This document shows, piece after piece, positions 42,973-52,024 of a DNA stretch of 64,000 bases. Below the pieces are notes generated by a model, which was not told the origin of the DNA, ran no database searches, and saw only the letters and a program-made list of their open reading frames with translations. How positions within the stretch are numbered: the first letter of the stretch is position 1; each line of letters starts with the position of its first letter. This DNA comes from Variovorax sp. N23 (lineage in GTDB: Bacteria > Pseudomonadota > Gammaproteobacteria > Burkholderiales > Burkholderiaceae_C): positions 62,001-126,000 of the forward strand of contig NZ_JAOOPY010000007.1 of assembly GCF_025486315.1 (NCBI RefSeq). Direction: 5' to 3'. The translations under genes were made by a program, and so were the position numbers.

Positions 42973-44280
42973 ATGTCTAACCCCTGGAAATTCGAAACCC
43001 TGTCTGTGCATGCTGGCTATTCGCCGGAAGCGACGACACGCGCCGCAGCACCGCCCATCTACCAGACCGTAGCATTCGCCTTCGACAGCGCGCAGCACGG
43101 CGCGGACCTGTTCGACCTGAAGGTTCCCGGCAACATCTACACCCGCATCAACAATCCGACACAGGACGTGCTCGAGCAGCGGGTCGCTGCGCTCGAGGGC
43201 GGCCTCGCCGCGCTGGTCGTCGCCTCCGGCCAGGCGGCCGTGACCTACGCCATCCAGACGATCGCGGAAGCCGGTGACAACATCATCAGCAGCACGGCCT
43301 TGTATGGCGGCACCTACAACCTGTTCGCCCACACCTTGCCGCTGTCGGGTATCACCACGCGCTTCGCCGACCACCGCGATCCCGCGAGCTTCGAGCCGCT
43401 GTTCGATGCGCGCACCAAGGCCGTCTTCGTCGAATCGCTGGGCAACCCGGCCGGCAACATCACCGACATCGCGGCCATCGCCGAGATCGCGCACCGCCAT
43501 GGCGTGCCGTTGATCGTCGACAACACGGTGCCATCGCCTTATCTCAGCCGTCCGATCGAACACGGCGCGGACATCGTCGTGCATTCGCTGACCAAGTATC
43601 TGGGCGGGCACGGCACCAGCATCGGCGGCGCCATCGTCGATTCCGGCAAGTTTCCGTGGGCCGAGCACAAGGAGCGCTTCAAGCGCCTGAACGAGCCGGA
43701 CGTCAGCTACCACGGCGTGGTCTACACCGAGGCGCTGGGGCCAGCGGCCTACATCGGGCGCGCCCGCGTCGTGCCGCTGCGCAACACCGGGGCCGCCATT
43801 TCGCCGTTCAACGCCTTCCTGATCCTGCAGGGCATCGAGACCCTCGCGTTGCGGATGGACCGCATCTGCGACAACACCCTGGCGGTGGCCAAGCACCTGA
43901 AAGCCAGCAAGGCGGTCAAGTGGGTCAACTACGCGGGTCTGGAAGACCATCCCGATCACGCGCTTGCCCAGAAATACCTGGGCGGCCGGGCCAGCGGCGT
44001 GCTGACCTTCGGCGTCGACGGCGCCGGCGGCAGCACGCGCGAAGCGGGCGCCCGGTTCCTCGACGCGCTGAAGCTGTTCACGCGCCTGGTCAACATCGGC
44101 GACGTGCGCTCGCTGGCCACGCACCCGGCGTCCACCACGCACCGGCAGCTCTCGCCGGAGGAACTGGCCAAGGCGGGCGTGTCCGAAGCCACGGTGCGCC
44201 TGTCGGTCGGCATCGAACACATCGACGACCTGTTGGCGGACCTCGACCAGGCGCTGGCTGCCGTCTCGAACAACGCCTAG
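42973..44280 (+). CDS. metY: O-acetylhomoserine sulfhydrylase / aminocarboxypropyltransferase
   Basis: A 435-residue Cys/Met-metabolism PLP enzyme of MetY length. It has [44 protein letters not shown], and the PLP-binding Lys208 in [13 protein letters not shown]. MetY makes homocysteine from O-acetylhomoserine and sulfide, or uses methanethiol to give methionine directly, so it can capture sulfur freed by the surrounding enzymes. ATG at 42973 follows a leader with alternative hairpins. It converges on the amino-acid transporter gene ending at 44296. Confidence 0.92.
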   Translation: MSNPWKFETLSVHAGYSPEATTRAAAPPIYQTVAFAFDSAQHGADLFDLKVPGNIYTRINNPTQDVLEQRVAALEGGLAALVVASGQAAVTYAIQTIAEAGDNIISSTALYGGTYNLFAHTLPLSGITTRFADHRDPASFEPLFDARTKAVFVESLGNPAGNITDIAAIAEIAHRHGVPLIVDNTVPSPYLSRPIEHGADIVVHSLTKYLGGHGTSIGGAIVDSGKFPWAEHKERFKRLNEPDVSYHGVVYTEALGPAAYIGRARVVPLRNTGAAISPFNAFLILQGIETLALRMDRICDNTLAVAKHLKASKAVKWVNYAGLEDHPDHALAQKYLGGRASGVLTFGVDGAGGSTREAGARFLDALKLFTRLVNIGDVRSLATHPASTTHRQLSPEELAKAGVSEATVRLSVGIEHIDDLLADLDQALAAVSNNA

Positions 44281-44295
44281 GAGCCTGGGAGTTGC

Positions 44296-46425
44296 TCAGG
44301 AAGTGCCCAGCAACGGCGTGACCGGGGGCTGGCCTGCGTGCGCCGCGAGCGGGTCCAGCCCTTCGGGGCGCTGCACCGGCTTCGTGGCGGCCGACCGCTC
44401 CATGCGCAAGGCCAGTTGGGCAAGCGGCAGGCACAGGGCCAGGTAGAGCAGCGCCACCGCGGCATACACCTCGACGTCGTACGACCGCCAGCCCGGATTG
44501 GCGACCACGGCCTTGGCGGCGTTCAGCACATCGAACACCCCGATCACCATGACGAGCGAGGTGTCCTTCACGGCGCCGACGAACACGCCCAACGCGGCCG
44601 GTGCCGCGATGCGGCGGGCCTGCGGGAGCACGATGGCCCACAGCACCGTCACCGGGCGCATGCCCAGCGCCTGCGCGCTGGTGGTCTGGCTCTGCGGCAC
44701 GGCCTGCAAGGCACCCCGCAGCACCTCGGCGAGAAGACAGGCGGTGTGCAGCGCCAATGCCGCCAGTGCCAGCTGGAACTTGGCGCCCGACCAGTCGCCG
44801 CCGAACAGCAGCGGCACCCAGAAGACGACCAGCAGCAGTTGCGCCACGAGCGGGATGCCGCGCGACAGTTCGATCAGCGCGGTGGCGGGCCAACGCAGCC
44901 AGCGCCGTGGGCTGCGCCGCATGAGCGCCAGCGCGACCGCAGCAGGCAGCGCCATTGCGATCGCGGCCAGCGACAGCGCCAACGTGACCAGAAGACCGCC
45001 CCAGGACACCGGCGGCAGCGGGGCCGGTCCGACGAGCTGGCCGCCGAGCACGCCGGCAACGCCCAATGCGGCGGCCACGGCGACACCGAGCCGCCAGCGC
45101 AGACGCAGGCCGGGCCAGACCAGCGCGCCGACCGCCAGCAGGAGCAGTCCGCAGGCGATGCTGGCCTGGTGGTGCTGCGCGGCCGGAAGGGTGCCGAACA
45201 ACAGCAGTCGGCTGTTCTCGGTCACCGCTGCCCAGCAGGCACCGGCCGCATCGGCGCAAGCGGTCGCCGGCCCTGCCCAAACCGCGTCGAGCACGGCCCA
45301 TCGGAGCCCGAGCCACAGGCCGAGCGCCGCGACCGACAGGACGATGACGCTGAGTGCCGCACGCACCGGCGACGCCCAGAGCGCATCGGCCCGAAGCGCG
45401 GGCAGGCCGAACCGATGGCGCAGCCGCAACGGGCCCGTGCCCTCGATGCCGTGGCGATTGACGCGCCGGTTGTAGCGTGCCAGGAAGAAGGCCAGCAGCA
45501 GGCTGATGCCGACGTAGAAGCCGGCGGCCAGCGTCATGCCTTCGATCGCGCGCCCAGTCTGCGCGATCATCGTGTTGACGATGGCCATCAGTTCTTGATA
45601 ACCGATGGCAATGGCCAGCGTGCTGTTCTTGACCAGCATCAGGCATTGGTTGGCGTAAGGCGGCACCGCGACGCGTGCCGCGTACGGGTAGACGATCTGC
45701 GCCGCCACCGTGGCGGGCCGCATGCCCAGGGCCGAGGCGGCATCGACCTGACCCGCGGGCACCGACAGCACGGCACCGCGCACGATGTCGGCGATGTAGG
45801 CCGCATGGAAGACCGTCAACCCGATCACCAGCGCGGTGAACTCCGGGCTCAGGCTCCAGCCGCCTTGCAGGCCCAGGCCCGCTGCGATCGGCACATCGAG
45901 CTGCAGCGGTGGCACGGCGTGCCACGCCATCGCCAGTGCGACAAAGCCCGAGGCGAGCACAGCGCCCTGCAGCCATCGGGGCTGCCGGCCGGTGCGCCAG
46001 AGCACCAGGGCCGTGGCCACGAGGATGACCATCCATCCGCCCGCGCCATGCAGCAAGGGCATCGCGAGGCCGCGGTTGGACAGGAAGACGCCCGGCAGCG
46101 GCTGCCACGCCTGGCGCACCGACGGCAGCTGCAGCAGCAGCGCGTACCAAACGAACAATTGCAGCAGCACCGGCGTGTTCCGCACAGGCTCGACCAGCAG
46201 TGCCAATGCACGGTGCAACAGCGGATGGCGCGTGAGGCGCAGCAGCCCCAGCACCACGCCGAACACGGTGGCGAGCGGCAGGGCCAAGGCCGCGACCGTC
46301 AGCGTGTTGACCACACCGGACAGCACGACACGCAGATAGGTATCGTCCGGCCCGACCGACAACAGGCTTTCGGCGACCTGAAAGCCGGCCCGCTGCCAGA
46401 GCAGGCCGAAATCAGGCCCGCTCAT
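44296..46425 (-). CDS. Fused polar amino-acid ABC permease (AapQ-AapM-like)
   Basis: A 709-residue membrane protein containing two complete HisM-type permeases. The first half resembles AapQ, with PVRNTPVLLQLFVWY near 80-94 and the coupling loop ASALGMRPATVAAQIVYPYA near 230-249. The junction is at about 335-355. The second half resembles AapM, with SRGIPLVAQLLLVVFWVPLL and the loop SAQALGMRPVTVLWAIVLPQ at about 583-602. AapQ and AapM are normally separate proteins that import general L-amino acids. No AapP-type ATPase is nearby. It follows its binding protein by 31 bases. No stop or frameshift marks the join, so a true fusion is likely. Confidence 0.88.
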   Translation of the reverse strand: MSGPDFGLLWQRAGFQVAESLLSVGPDDTYLRVVLSGVVNTLTVAALALPLATVFGVVLGLLRLTRHPLLHRALALLVEPVRNTPVLLQLFVWYALLLQLPSVRQAWQPLPGVFLSNRGLAMPLLHGAGGWMVILVATALVLWRTGRQPRWLQGAVLASGFVALAMAWHAVPPLQLDVPIAAGLGLQGGWSLSPEFTALVIGLTVFHAAYIADIVRGAVLSVPAGQVDAASALGMRPATVAAQIVYPYAARVAVPPYANQCLMLVKNSTLAIAIGYQELMAIVNTMIAQTGRAIEGMTLAAGFYVGISLLLAFFLARYNRRVNRHGIEGTGPLRLRHRFGLPALRADALWASPVRAALSVIVLSVAALGLWLGLRWAVLDAVWAGPATACADAAGACWAAVTENSRLLLFGTLPAAQHHQASIACGLLLLAVGALVWPGLRLRWRLGVAVAAALGVAGVLGGQLVGPAPLPPVSWGGLLVTLALSLAAIAMALPAAVALALMRRSPRRWLRWPATALIELSRGIPLVAQLLLVVFWVPLLFGGDWSGAKFQLALAALALHTACLLAEVLRGALQAVPQSQTTSAQALGMRPVTVLWAIVLPQARRIAAPAALGVFVGAVKDTSLVMVIGVFDVLNAAKAVVANPGWRSYDVEVYAAVALLYLALCLPLAQLALRMERSAATKPVQRPEGLDPLAAHAGQPPVTPLLGTS

Positions 46426-46456
46426 GCCGCGAAGCTAGCGCGGCGTCCCTCGGTCT

Positions 46457-47503
46457 TCACTGAAACGGCGGTGCGTAGAGCAAGCCACCCTTGTTCCACA
46501 GGGCGTTGTAGCCGCGCTCGAGCTTGAGCGGCGTCTTCGGGCCGACGTTGCGGTCCCAGATCTCGCCGTAGTTGCCGACCGACTTGATCACGTTGTAGGC
46601 CCAGCGTTCGTCGAGCTGGAAGCTCTTGCCGATGCCCGCGTCGACACCCAGCAGGCGGCGAACCTGCGGGTCCCTGCTGACCAGGAAGCCGTCGACGTTG
46701 CCCGACGTGATGCCCAGTTCTTCGGCGGTCACCACGGCGTTGACGGTCCAACGCACGATGTCGATCCAGTTGCTGTCGTTGTCGCGCACCCAGGGCGACA
46801 GCGGCGACTTGTTCACACGCTCGGGAAGGATCACGTAGTCGTCGGGGTTGCCGGCGCGTGCCGAGCGGCTCGCCGCGAGGGTCGATGCGTCGGACAGGTA
46901 GACATCGCAGCGTCCGGCGTAGAAGGCCTTCTCGAGTTCGACCAGGTTCTCGATCACGACCGGCCGGTACTTGAGCTTGTGCGTGGTGAACCAGTCGACC
47001 AGGTTCTGTTCGTTGTTGGTGCCGGGCTGCACGCACACCTGCGCACCGTCGAGGTTCTTGGCGCTGGTGATGCCCAGCTTCTTCGGCACCAGGAAACCCT
47101 GCCCGTCGTAGAAGACGATCGCCGTCGACGTGATGCCCAGGCCCGCGTCGCGGCTGGAGGTGACGGTGGTGTTGCGGTTCAGCACGTCGATCTCGCCGGA
47201 CAACAGCGCCGGGAAGCGCTGCTGCGAACTCAACGGCACGTAGCGCACCTTGTCCGGAGAACCCAGCACGGCGGTTGCCAGGGCCTTGCAGAAGTCGACG
47301 TCGAGCCCCGTCCAACGACCTTGGCTGTCGGCCAGCGACAAGCCGGCCGACCCCTGGCTGACGCCGCAGACGAGCTGGCCGCGCTTCTTGATGGTGTCGA
47401 CGGTCGGGCCGGCGTGCGACAGCGTGGCGCACAGCGTGCCGGCAGCGGCAACAGCGGTCAGCAGAACGCTGCGCAGCGAGGGAAAAGCAGGAATCGACGG
47501 CAT
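46457..47503 (-). CDS. Polar amino-acid ABC substrate-binding protein (AapJ-like)
   Basis: A 348-residue binding protein with a Sec signal (SVLLTAVAAAGTLCATLSHA, cleavage near 33). It shows TIKKRGQLVCGVSQGSAGLSLADSQG, WTGLDVDFCKALATAVLG, LSGEIDVLNRNTTVTSSRD and SVGNYGEIWDRNVGP, all as in AapJ. The Met at 47503 gives a normal signal peptide. It probably binds amino acids, perhaps sulfur-containing ones given the setting. It is divergent from the class-V PLP gene and the shared gap holds a strong operator-like palindrome. Confidence 0.9.
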   Translation of the reverse strand: MPSIPAFPSLRSVLLTAVAAAGTLCATLSHAGPTVDTIKKRGQLVCGVSQGSAGLSLADSQGRWTGLDVDFCKALATAVLGSPDKVRYVPLSSQQRFPALLSGEIDVLNRNTTVTSSRDAGLGITSTAIVFYDGQGFLVPKKLGITSAKNLDGAQVCVQPGTNNEQNLVDWFTTHKLKYRPVVIENLVELEKAFYAGRCDVYLSDASTLAASRSARAGNPDDYVILPERVNKSPLSPWVRDNDSNWIDIVRWTVNAVVTAEELGITSGNVDGFLVSRDPQVRRLLGVDAGIGKSFQLDERWAYNVIKSVGNYGEIWDRNVGPKTPLKLERGYNALWNKGGLLYAPPFQ

Positions 47504-47583
47504 GAAGAGAGGTCCAGGAAGAAGCGAGGGAGAAGATGGGTCTCGGCGTCGATCGGCAGGGGTGCCGGATCGAAGGGACGCAG

Positions 47584-47677
47584 ATTCTAGGAATGGAAAG
47601 GGCTCTGACCTCACCCCGTGAAGCGACCGATTTCGCGCATGCTTATGCGAAAAACAACCAACGCCGACTCCTAGAAT
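47584..47677. promoter_or_regulatory. Divergent operator between the AapJ-like gene and the class-V PLP gene
   Basis: TTTCGC at 47631-47636 and GCGAAA at 47647-47652 are inverted arms of a 22-bp near-palindrome with an inner CGCAT-GCTT-ATGCG. On both sides an identical -10-like TAGAAT follows a C: complement of 47584-47589 leftward and 47672-47677 rightward. The site is placed to control both genes with one regulator. Leftward, the start of the PLP gene could overlap the site if the earlier ATG is used. Confidence 0.5.
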
Positions 47678-48903
47678 TCGCCGCTTCACTTCAAGGTGGC
47701 GACGTGGATTGGCAGCAGCGCTTCAGAGACTATTTCCCGATCACGGCGCAGAAGATCTACGCCTGCCAGGCCTACAGCAGCCCGCTGTCGCCGCAGGTCT
47801 CGCAGGCGGTGCAGGCCTTCTTCGACGGCGTGACCTACGCACGCGCCGACAAGCCCGAATGGCTCGCCGCCGCCGAGAGCGTTCGAGGCCAGGTCGGCCG
47901 CCTGATCGGCGGTGCCGCGCGCAGCGTGGCCTTCACCAAGAACACGACCGAAGGCCTGAACATCGTGGCCCACGGGTTCCCCTGGCGCGACGGCGACAAC
48001 GTGGTGATCGACGACCAGGAACACCCGGTCAACGTCGTGCCATGGCTGCATTTGCGCACCCGCGGCGTCGAAGTGCGTGTGGCCGCCACCGAGGACCGGC
48101 GCGTCACGGTCGATGCGCTGTGGCAGCGGGTCGACGCCCGCACCCGGATGGTCGTGGTGTCGTATGTGCAGTACAGCACCGGCTTCCGGGCCGACATCCA
48201 GACCTTGGCGGCGCGCTGCCGCAACAGCGGCATCCGGCTGGTGGTCGACGGCATCCAGGCCGTCGGCTTGCTGCCGATCGACGTGCAAGGCTGGGGCATC
48301 GATGCGCTGGCGTGCGGGGCGTACAAGGCGCTGCTGGGGCCGCTGGGCGTCGGCTTCCTGTACGTGGCCCCCGACCTGCTGGCCGAGCTGAATCCGGCCT
48401 GTCTGGGCGCATCGGTCGCGAACCAGATCGACCGCAGTGTGCCGGACTGGACCCTGCGCGACAGGCCACCCGGCGACGCGCGCCATCTCGAAGGCGGCAA
48501 CATCAACTACCCCGGCGTCTACGGCCTGGCGCGCGCCTTGATCATGATCGACGAGGCCCGGGTGGGGCGGCTTGCGCCGTGGGTACTGGGCCTGGCCGCG
48601 CAGCTCGATGCCGGCTTGCGCGGGCAGGGCTACCAGCTGCTCTCATCCAATCGCGAAGGCGAGAACAGCTTCACCGTGTGCCTGCGCCACCCCGAAGCCT
48701 TCGCACTGCGCAAGTACCTGTATGCGCAAGGCGTGGTGTGCAACCTGCTCGACACGGGCGCGCTTCGCTTGTCGATGGGCGGCTACAACACGCCGCTGGA
48801 GATGGACCGCGTGCTCGAGATCACGGAACGCTTCGCCTCCGATGCGACGTTGCGCTCGCAACTGATGCGGCCCACTGCGGCCCAGTCCTACGTGCGCGCC
48901 TGA
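47593..48903 (+). CDS. Class-V PLP enzyme (cysteine desulfurase / isopenicillin-epimerase-like)
   Basis: A class-V aminotransferase-fold enzyme of up to 436 residues. It has AFTKNTTEGLNIVAHGFPW, VVSYVQYSTGFRADI, VVDGIQAVGLLPIDV and a PLP Lys in CGAYKALLGPLG (Lys245 from this start). Cysteine desulfurases usually carry His before this Lys, whereas Tyr-Lys occurs in epimerase-like members. Reactions could be a desulfurase, lyase or epimerase on an amino acid. The start is uncertain: ATG 47593 would place the divergent operator inside the gene, while GTG at 47704 lies just after the rightward -10 box and would still leave a complete fold. I prefer the later start functionally. It tail-overlaps the convergent monooxygenase gene by 16 bases. 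Confidence 0.75.
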   Translation: MERALTSPREATDFAHAYAKNNQRRLLEFAASLQGGDVDWQQRFRDYFPITAQKIYACQAYSSPLSPQVSQAVQAFFDGVTYARADKPEWLAAAESVRGQVGRLIGGAARSVAFTKNTTEGLNIVAHGFPWRDGDNVVIDDQEHPVNVVPWLHLRTRGVEVRVAATEDRRVTVDALWQRVDARTRMVVVSYVQYSTGFRADIQTLAARCRNSGIRLVVDGIQAVGLLPIDVQGWGIDALACGAYKALLGPLGVGFLYVAPDLLAELNPACLGASVANQIDRSVPDWTLRDRPPGDARHLEGGNINYPGVYGLARALIMIDEARVGRLAPWVLGLAAQLDAGLRGQGYQLLSSNREGENSFTVCLRHPEAFALRKYLYAQGVVCNLLDTGALRLSMGGYNTPLEMDRVLEITERFASDATLRSQLMRPTAAQSYVRA

Positions 48904-50273
48904 CGTTCCGCGACCGGTTGCGCCCCGCGTCCCAAGCGCGCCGCACTCGCGGGATGCACCGGTCGCCGCAGCCCCAGGTGATCGCGCAGCGTGCGGCCTT
49001 CGTATTCGGTGCGGAACAGGCCGCGCCGTCGCAGTTCCGGCAGCACGAGCGTGATGAAGTCGTCCAGGCCGCCCGGGAACCACGGGGCCATGATGTTGAA
49101 GCCGTCGGCGCCGCCTTCCTCGAACCATTGCTGCAACTGGTCGGCGATGCTGGCGGGCGTGCCCACCACCTGCTGGTGGCCGCGCGCGCCGGCGATGCGC
49201 AGGTAGAGCTCGCGGATGCTGAGGTTCTCGCGGCGCGCCAGATCGAGCAGCAGGCGTTGGCGGCTCTTGGGCCCGTTCGTCTCCGGCAGTGCGGGCAGCG
49301 GCCCGTCGACCGGCAGGCCGGAGAGGTCGAAGCCCCCGATCACGTTCGACAGCAGCGAGAGGCCGACCACCGGATGCACCAGCGCCTGCAGCTGTTCGAA
49401 CTTCTCCTCGGCCTCCGCCTGCGTGCGGCCGACCACGGGGAAGATGCCGGGCATGATCTTCACGTCGTCGGGGTGGCGGCCATGTTTCGGCAGCCGATCC
49501 TTGATGTCGGCGTAGAAAGCCTTCGCCTCGTCGAAGGTCTGGTGCGCGACGAAGATCACCTCGGCCGTGCGCGCGGCGAGGTCGCGGCCGGCTTCGGACG
49601 CGCCGGCCTGCACCACCACCGGCCGTCCCTGCGGTGACCGCGCGACGTTGAGCGGGCCGCGCACCGAGAAGTGCTTGCCCTTGTGGCCGAGCACGTGCAG
49701 CTTGTCTTCGGCGAAGTATTGGCCGCTCTCCTTGTCGCGCACGAAGCTGTCGTCTTCCCAGCTGTCCCAAAGTCCTTTCACCACGTCGTGGAACTCCGCC
49801 GCGCGCTCGTAGCGCAGCGCATGCTCGAAGTGCTCGTCGCGGTTGAAGTTCTGCGCCTCGCCGGTGCCGCTGGAGGTCACCAGGTTCCAGCCCGATCGAC
49901 CGCCGCTGATCTGGTCGAGCGAAGCGAACTTGCGCGCCACGTTGAAGGGCTCGTTGAAGCTCGTCGACACGGTCGCGATGAGGCCGATGCGGTCGGTCAG
50001 TGCCGCGATGGCCGACAGCAATGTGAGCGGCTCGAAATGATCGCTGCGCGCGGTGCGCGAGAGCGACGCCAGATCGCTGTTGCGCACGCCGACGGAATCG
50101 GCAAGGAAGATGGCATCGAACTTGGCCGCCTCTGCCTTCTGCGCGAGCTCGACGTAGTGGCGGAAGTTGACGCCGGCGTCGGCCTGAGCCCCCGGATGGC
50201 GCCAGGCCGCGATGTGGTGGCCGGTCTGCATGAGAAAGGCGCCGAGCTTGAACTGGCGGGTGGATGAAACCAT
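48888..50273 (-). CDS. Luciferase-like monooxygenase of the NtaA/SnaA/DszA family
   Basis: A 461-residue FMNH2-dependent enzyme: LGAFLMQTGHHIAAWRHPGA at the N-terminus, DQISGGRSGWNLVTSSG in the core, VVQAGASEAGRDLAARTAEVIFVAHQ, and VGTPASIADQLQQWFEEGGADGFNIM. It belongs to the same family as the protein at 36353-37711 but they differ clearly. It is the last gene of the amidohydrolase/Ssu-type importer operon, 61 bases after the ATPase, so its substrate is probably what that importer brings in. The Met at 50273 is the first that fits the family N-terminus. Confidence 0.88.
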   Translation of the reverse strand: MVSSTRQFKLGAFLMQTGHHIAAWRHPGAQADAGVNFRHYVELAQKAEAAKFDAIFLADSVGVRNSDLASLSRTARSDHFEPLTLLSAIAALTDRIGLIATVSTSFNEPFNVARKFASLDQISGGRSGWNLVTSSGTGEAQNFNRDEHFEHALRYERAAEFHDVVKGLWDSWEDDSFVRDKESGQYFAEDKLHVLGHKGKHFSVRGPLNVARSPQGRPVVVQAGASEAGRDLAARTAEVIFVAHQTFDEAKAFYADIKDRLPKHGRHPDDVKIMPGIFPVVGRTQAEAEEKFEQLQALVHPVVGLSLLSNVIGGFDLSGLPVDGPLPALPETNGPKSRQRLLLDLARRENLSIRELYLRIAGARGHQQVVGTPASIADQLQQWFEEGGADGFNIMAPWFPGGLDDFITLVLPELRRRGLFRTEYEGRTLRDHLGLRRPVHPASAARLGRGAQPVAERQART

Positions 50274-50334
50274 GGGTCGAGTGCCTGAAGAGGAAAAGGA
50301 GAAGAAACAAAAGCCTGCGAACGGATCGCAGCGA

Positions 50335-51201
50335 TCACCACGCCAACTGCAGCCGCCACGGCTGGCCGGTGTCGGCCGCACCGACCGGCTGTGCGGCGAG
50401 GGGCGCGCGGTCGCTGTCGAAGTCGAGGAAGTCGCTCAACACGTCGTCGCGCAGGGCGATGAAGGCCGGATCGCTGCGGTTGCGCGGGTGGGGCAGGTCG
50501 ACGTCGACGATGCGCCGGATGCGTCCCGGCGATGGCTGCATCACCACCACGCGGTCGCCGAGGAACACCGCCTCTTCCACGTCATGGGTGACCAGCAGCA
50601 TCGTGATCTTTTCCTTCTGCCAGATGCGCTGCAGTTCGTTCTGCAGCCGCGAGCGGGTGAGCGCGTCGAGCGCACCGAAGGGCTCGTCGAGCAGCAGCAC
50701 GCTGGGGCGGTTGACCAGGCCGCGCGCAATGGCCACGCGCTGGGCCATGCCGCCGGAGATCTGGTGGGGCCACGAGCGCTCGAAGCCGGTCAACCCGACC
50801 AGCGCCACGTGTTCCGCCACCAGTTCGGTTTTCTCCTTCGCCGTGAAAGGCGCATTGCGCAGGCCGACCGCGATGTTCTGCGCGACCGTGAGCCACGGAA
50901 AGAGCCGGTGGTCCTGGAAGACGATGCCTCGCTCGCGTCCGGTGCCGGCGATGGCCTGGCCGCCGAGCAGGATCTGGCCTTCGTACTGGCTGTCGAGGCC
51001 GAGGATGAGGCGCAGCAGCGTCGACTTGCCGCAGCCGCTGGCGCCCACGATGCTCACGAAGCGGCCCGCCGGCACGTGCAGGTCGATGCCTTCGAGCACC
51101 TGCAGCTCGCCGCTTTTGGCCTGCGCGTGGGTGTAGCGCTTGCCGAGGCCGCGGATATCGAGTTCGTTGTTGGAGGCAGAGGATGTCGAAAGAGTGCTCA
51201 T
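50335..51201 (-). CDS. Sulfonate/nitrate/taurine-type ABC ATPase (SsuB-like)
   Basis: A 288-residue ATPase with Walker A GASGCGKST, Q-loop IVFQDHRLFPWLTV, signature ISGGMAQRVAIARG and Walker B VLLLDEPFGALD, all as in SsuB/TauB. The C-terminus has an extra acidic stretch. It powers the two permeases encoded upstream, starting 8 bases after the second. Only one ATPase serves two different permeases here, so the importer would have a homodimeric motor under a heterodimeric channel. Confidence 0.92.
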   Translation of the reverse strand: MSTLSTSSASNNELDIRGLGKRYTHAQAKSGELQVLEGIDLHVPAGRFVSIVGASGCGKSTLLRLILGLDSQYEGQILLGGQAIAGTGRERGIVFQDHRLFPWLTVAQNIAVGLRNAPFTAKEKTELVAEHVALVGLTGFERSWPHQISGGMAQRVAIARGLVNRPSVLLLDEPFGALDALTRSRLQNELQRIWQKEKITMLLVTHDVEEAVFLGDRVVVMQPSPGRIRRIVDVDLPHPRNRSDPAFIALRDDVLSDFLDFDSDRAPLAAQPVGAADTGQPWRLQLAW

Positions 51202-51208
51202 TGGGATC

Positions 51209-52024
51209 TCAGGTTGTGCGGCCGGTCCAGCGCGCCAGCCTGCGTTCCAGCGCGCGGGCCGCTGCATTCATCAGCCAGCCGACCGTGCCGATCACGACCA
51301 TGCCGAAGATCACCAGGTCCATCTGGAAATGCTCGCTGCCTTCGATCAGCGTGTTGCCGATGCCCTTGCCGGCCACCAGCAGGTACTCGGCGCCGATGGT
51401 CGCAAGCCAGGAATAGATCAGCGCGAGGTACACGCCCGTGAAGATCGCGGGCAGGGCCGCCGGCAGCACCACCTGCGTGACCGTCTGCCAGCGCGTGAAG
51501 CCGTACACCCGCGCCACCTCCAGCAAGCCGCGCGGCACGGTGCGGATGCCGTCACAGGTGTTCACGACCACCGGCACCAGCGCGGCCAGCGACAGGAAGA
51601 CGACCTTCGCCACGTCGCCGAGGCCGAACCACACCGAGATCAGCGGAATCCATGCGAACAGCGAGATCTGCTTGAAGGTGTTGAAGCTCGGTCCGACGAT
51701 GCGGTTGAACATCGGCGACAGGCCCAGCAGCATGCCGAGCAGCAAGCCTGCCACGGTGCCGATGGTGAAGCCGGTCGCCTCGCGCGCCAGGCTGGCGCTC
51801 AACGCGCGCCAGAGCCGCCCGCTCAAGACCTGCTCGACGGCGGTGTCGAACACCTTGGCCGGCGACACCAGCAAGGCCGAGTTGACGACGTCGAGAGACG
51901 ACAGCAGCCACCACAGCGCCACGGCCACCACCGGCAACACGAAACCGCGCCAGCGGCCGCGCTGTTCGGGGCGTAGCGGCTGGACCACCGCCAGTTCGGC
52001 GGCGTCTCGCGTGGCGCCGCTCAT
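51209..52024 (-). CDS. Ssu-type ABC permease (second)
   Basis: A 271-residue SsuC/TauC-type permease with about six helices and the coupling segment EVARVYGFTRWQTVTQVVLPAALP. N-terminal hydrophobic helix is around FVLPVVAVALWWLLSS. Its ATG overlaps the stop of the preceding permease gene (ATGA). It differs in sequence from that permease, so a heterodimeric channel is likely rather than the usual SsuC homodimer. Confidence 0.92.
   Translation of the reverse strand: MSGATRDAAELAVVQPLRPEQRGRWRGFVLPVVAVALWWLLSSLDVVNSALLVSPAKVFDTAVEQVLSGRLWRALSASLAREATGFTIGTVAGLLLGMLLGLSPMFNRIVGPSFNTFKQISLFAWIPLISVWFGLGDVAKVVFLSLAALVPVVVNTCDGIRTVPRGLLEVARVYGFTRWQTVTQVVLPAALPAIFTGVYLALIYSWLATIGAEYLLVAGKGIGNTLIEGSEHFQMDLVIFGMVVIGTVGWLMNAAARALERRLARWTGRTT

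Noticed and set aside
44338..46527. A 729-codon plus-strand open frame rich in Gln, Arg and His
   Set aside because: Antisense shadow of the fused amino-acid permease; composition is that of a reversed membrane-protein gene.
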